From the NCBI RefSeq assembly GCF_038594945.1, contig NZ_JBCFYD010000002.1, positions 434,001 through 498,000 of the forward strand: a stretch of 64,000 nucleotides of DNA. The letters are read 5' to 3'. This DNA is from Fodinibius sp. Rm-B-1B1-1. GTDB taxonomy: Bacteria > Bacteroidota > Rhodothermia > Balneolales > Balneolaceae. Below the pieces are notes generated by a model that saw only the letters and a program-made list of their open reading frames with translations, was not told the origin of the DNA and searched no databases. Both the position numbers and the translations under genes were made by a program. Every line of letters begins with the position of its first letter. Position 1 is the stretch's first letter. This document shows, in pieces, positions 62,487-64,000 of the stretch.

Positions 62487-63662
62487 TTAAATCAGATGCT
62501 CAAGATCGCTCTCTTTTATTTTTTGTAGTAATTGTTCTTGTATCTCTGTTGTTTGCCCCCCTGTTAACTGTTGGGCAATTTGCAAGGCCGCGCCCCACGA
62601 AAGGGTAACACCTGCGCCTCCATGTCCATAATTATGATAGACCGTTTTACCCGAAATTGTTTCCTGATCGAGGCGTAATCCGTTGTTGGTACTTCGGATG
62701 TACCGGTAGCCTACGGATGGGGTCAGCTCCTTGGAATATTCGAGTGATAACCCGAAAGTATGGTTTAGGATTTCGTTATTGAGATCAATAATGGGTTTTG
62801 GAAATGTGATGTTATTGATCTCATAATGATCGGTATCACTTTTTTGGGACCATTTTTGCTGACTTAACTGACCCGCTTGACGGCTGCCCCCCAATACCCA
62901 TCCATCTTTCCGTGGATAACAGTACACATCGCAGGCCTCACCCTGTTGATCGGCATAGAGTGATGCTTGGGGCGTATAATTGTAGGAGATAATTTCATTT
63001 TGGTTATTTGTAATCAGATCAGCATTTGGCTTATGGAGCAGGTGTCCCTGCATGATGAGCTGTTCTTCAATGGGATCATCAAAAAGTTCCGGACTTCCAG
63101 TACCGCTGCAATTAATAATAATATCCGCCGGAAGCTCGTCAAGATCTGACTCCTCAACTTTCTGTTGGATGATTTGTCCACCACTTTCTTTATAGACCTG
63201 AATCAAAGCAGGAAAATAGAGTGGCCAATCGGTAAAAATGCAATCAAATACCCACCCATGCAGGTTGGAGCTGTGTTTTCTTTTGGGGATAGTTTCAGGC
63301 TCTAAATCATAAATAGGACGCGGGTTCATCATCCAGTGCCGGTATTTGGGATCACCGGGATCTTCTTCAAAAACTTCAAAGTGCTTGTGCATCACTAAGC
63401 CCGGAAAGGTGAGCTTGCGAAGTTCATAGAAAAAGGCCTGGGATGTTTTAAAAATAGATTCCAGTTGGTCAGAATACACCGAATGTGGAATGACCGAGGC
63501 CGAAGGGTACAGACTTGCAAATTCGGGATGGGCATTTTTATTAGCAATGTCTGTGGGTACTTTTTCTGTGATGATCTCTGTTTTGTATCCCAAAAGCTGT
63601 AGCGTAAGAGCCGTGGTTACCCCCGAAATTCCGCTACCAATCACAATAATTTTATCCGACAT
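62487..63662 (-). CDS. FAD-dependent D-amino-acid oxidase-like enzyme
   Basis: This 391-residue FAD protein has the GxGxxG dinucleotide motif IGSGISGVTTA near the start, and DAO-family motifs later (NCSGTGSPELF, NYGHGGAGVTLSWGAA). The GHGGAG element with a preceding YHNYG is DAO/DASPO-like. It is probably an oxidase of D-amino acids or sarcosine-like amines. The PLP dehydratase lies 27 nt upstream, so both may act in D-serine or threonine breakdown. Confidence 0.88.
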   Translation of the reverse strand: MSDKIIVIGSGISGVTTALTLQLLGYKTEIITEKVPTDIANKNAHPEFASLYPSASVIPHSVYSDQLESIFKTSQAFFYELRKLTFPGLVMHKHFEVFEEDPGDPKYRHWMMNPRPIYDLEPETIPKRKHSSNLHGWVFDCIFTDWPLYFPALIQVYKESGGQIIQQKVEESDLDELPADIIINCSGTGSPELFDDPIEEQLIMQGHLLHKPNADLITNNQNEIISYNYTPQASLYADQQGEACDVYCYPRKDGWVLGGSRQAGQLSQQKWSQKSDTDHYEINNITFPKPIIDLNNEILNHTFGLSLEYSKELTPSVGYRYIRSTNNGLRLDQETISGKTVYHNYGHGGAGVTLSWGAALQIAQQLTGGQTTEIQEQLLQKIKESDLEHLI

Positions 63663-63689
63663 GAAATCTTAAATCCTAATTTCCAATTT

Positions 63690-64000
63690 TTAGTTCTCTT
63701 GCCAGGGCAGAGTATTTAAATCCATATTTCCTCCACTGATAATTATTCCGGCTTTTTTATTTTCGACATCAACGTTACCGTTAAATACTGCAGCTAAGGG
63801 CACAGCACTTGAAGGCTCAATAATAATTTTCATGCGTTCCCAGATAAATTGCATGGCATCAATGATTTCATCTTCCGTTACAGTCACTACATCATCGACA
63901 TGTTTTTGGATACAGTTGAATGTTAGATCACTGAGGGAGGTCCGAAGCCCATCGGCAACAGTATCGGTACTTTGCACGGGGTGACGTTCGCCGGTTTTAA
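63690..64000 (-). CDS. Threonine/serine dehydratase-like PLP enzyme, 5' end missing
   Basis: Only the C-terminal part is inside the window; the frame stays open to the edge at 64000. The visible residues include KTGERHPVQSTDTVADGLRT and LTFNCIQKHVDDVVTVTEDE, then ERMKIIIEPSSAVPLAA, all typical of fold-type II serine racemase/threonine dehydratase. A GTG at 63977 is inside the conserved region and is not the start. It probably forms an operon with the DAO-type gene. Confidence 0.88.
   Translation of the reverse strand, partial: KTGERHPVQSTDTVADGLRTSLSDLTFNCIQKHVDDVVTVTEDEIIDAMQFIWERMKIIIEPSSAVPLAAVFNGNVDVENKKAGIIISGGNMDLNTLPWQEN

Noticed and set aside
63690-63977. A small 95-residue protein starting at GTG 63977
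   Set aside because: The codons upstream to the edge (KTGERHP) continue a conserved dehydratase sequence, so it is the C-terminal part of a larger gene.
1-64000. CRISPR array, tRNA, rRNA or insertion sequence
   Set aside because: Reading both strands by eye showed no spaced direct repeats, no cloverleaf or rRNA signatures and no transposase. A search program could still find a cryptic small RNA.

Overview
The window reads as a piece of a bacterial chromosome, most likely from the Balneolota/Rhodothermota side of the Bacteroidota supergroup (a Balneola, Gracilimonas or Fodinibius-like organism). This is inference from gene families. The clues are a short primary sigma factor without region 1.1, a Kgd-type fused 2-oxoglutarate dehydrogenase, beta-propeller/Y_Y_Y histidine kinases, HU-domain envelope proteins, many lipoproteins, FadL-like and OmpA-like outer-membrane proteins, and mostly weak Shine-Dalgarno signals. 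Coding density is high. No rRNA, tRNA, CRISPR array, insertion sequence, integrase or phage gene was seen.

Layout. 1-3397 (-): Kgd, cut by the left edge. 3617-9146 (+): oligoendopeptidase F, a GAF/GGDEF-like protein, phosphopentomutase and the primary sigma factor. 9268-15724 (+): a propeller-type sensor kinase with its NarL-type regulator, a low-complexity lipoprotein and a FadL-like porin. 15972-20127 (-): a nuclease-fold lipoprotein, a tandem universal stress protein, CorA, a 56-residue membrane protein and an OmpA lipoprotein. 20203-24265: a YbbA/YbbP-type ABC exporter divergent from a TesA-like esterase. 24282-28943: a RamB/ScfR-like regulator divergent from malate synthase and isocitrate lyase, with several dyads between them. 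28997-41610 (-): SIMPL protein, PLP dehydratase, membrane MutS-like ATPase, LVIVD plus DUF305 lipoproteins, a large sortilin-like secreted protein and a Dcp-type peptidase. 41742-45183 (-): small stress or redox genes with a Crp/Fnr-like regulator and a free Smr domain. 45309-51828: PAP2 phosphatase, ABC-F protein, adenosine deaminase and two tandem secreted amidohydrolases. 51995-53777 (+): an amidoligase and a class I amidotransferase, overlapping. 53839-56155 (-): Dabb protein and two overlapping HU genes, one of which is an HU-transmembrane-LysM protein. 56383-61395 (+): aconitase, a YetF/DUF892/PRC-barrel/YtxH stress group, and a MerC-like membrane protein coupled to a ribbon-helix-helix regulator with a Cys tail. 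61397-64000 (-): AI-2E transporter, a DAO-type oxidoreductase, and a PLP dehydratase cut by the right edge.

How the genes fit together. Central carbon metabolism is well represented: Kgd and aconitase in the TCA cycle, and aceB-aceA with a local regulator in the glyoxylate bypass. Nucleoside salvage is present through deoB and adenosine deaminase. Secreted peptidases and amidohydrolases fit a heterotrophic life on proteinaceous material.

The points most worth following up are the membrane-spanning HU-LysM protein with its overlapping HU partner, the amidoligase with a membrane-inserted amidotransferase, the MerC plus Cys-tailed regulator operon with its own palindrome, the amidohydrolase pair in which one member has lost metal ligands, and a perfect 21-bp palindrome in front of the sortilin-like gene.
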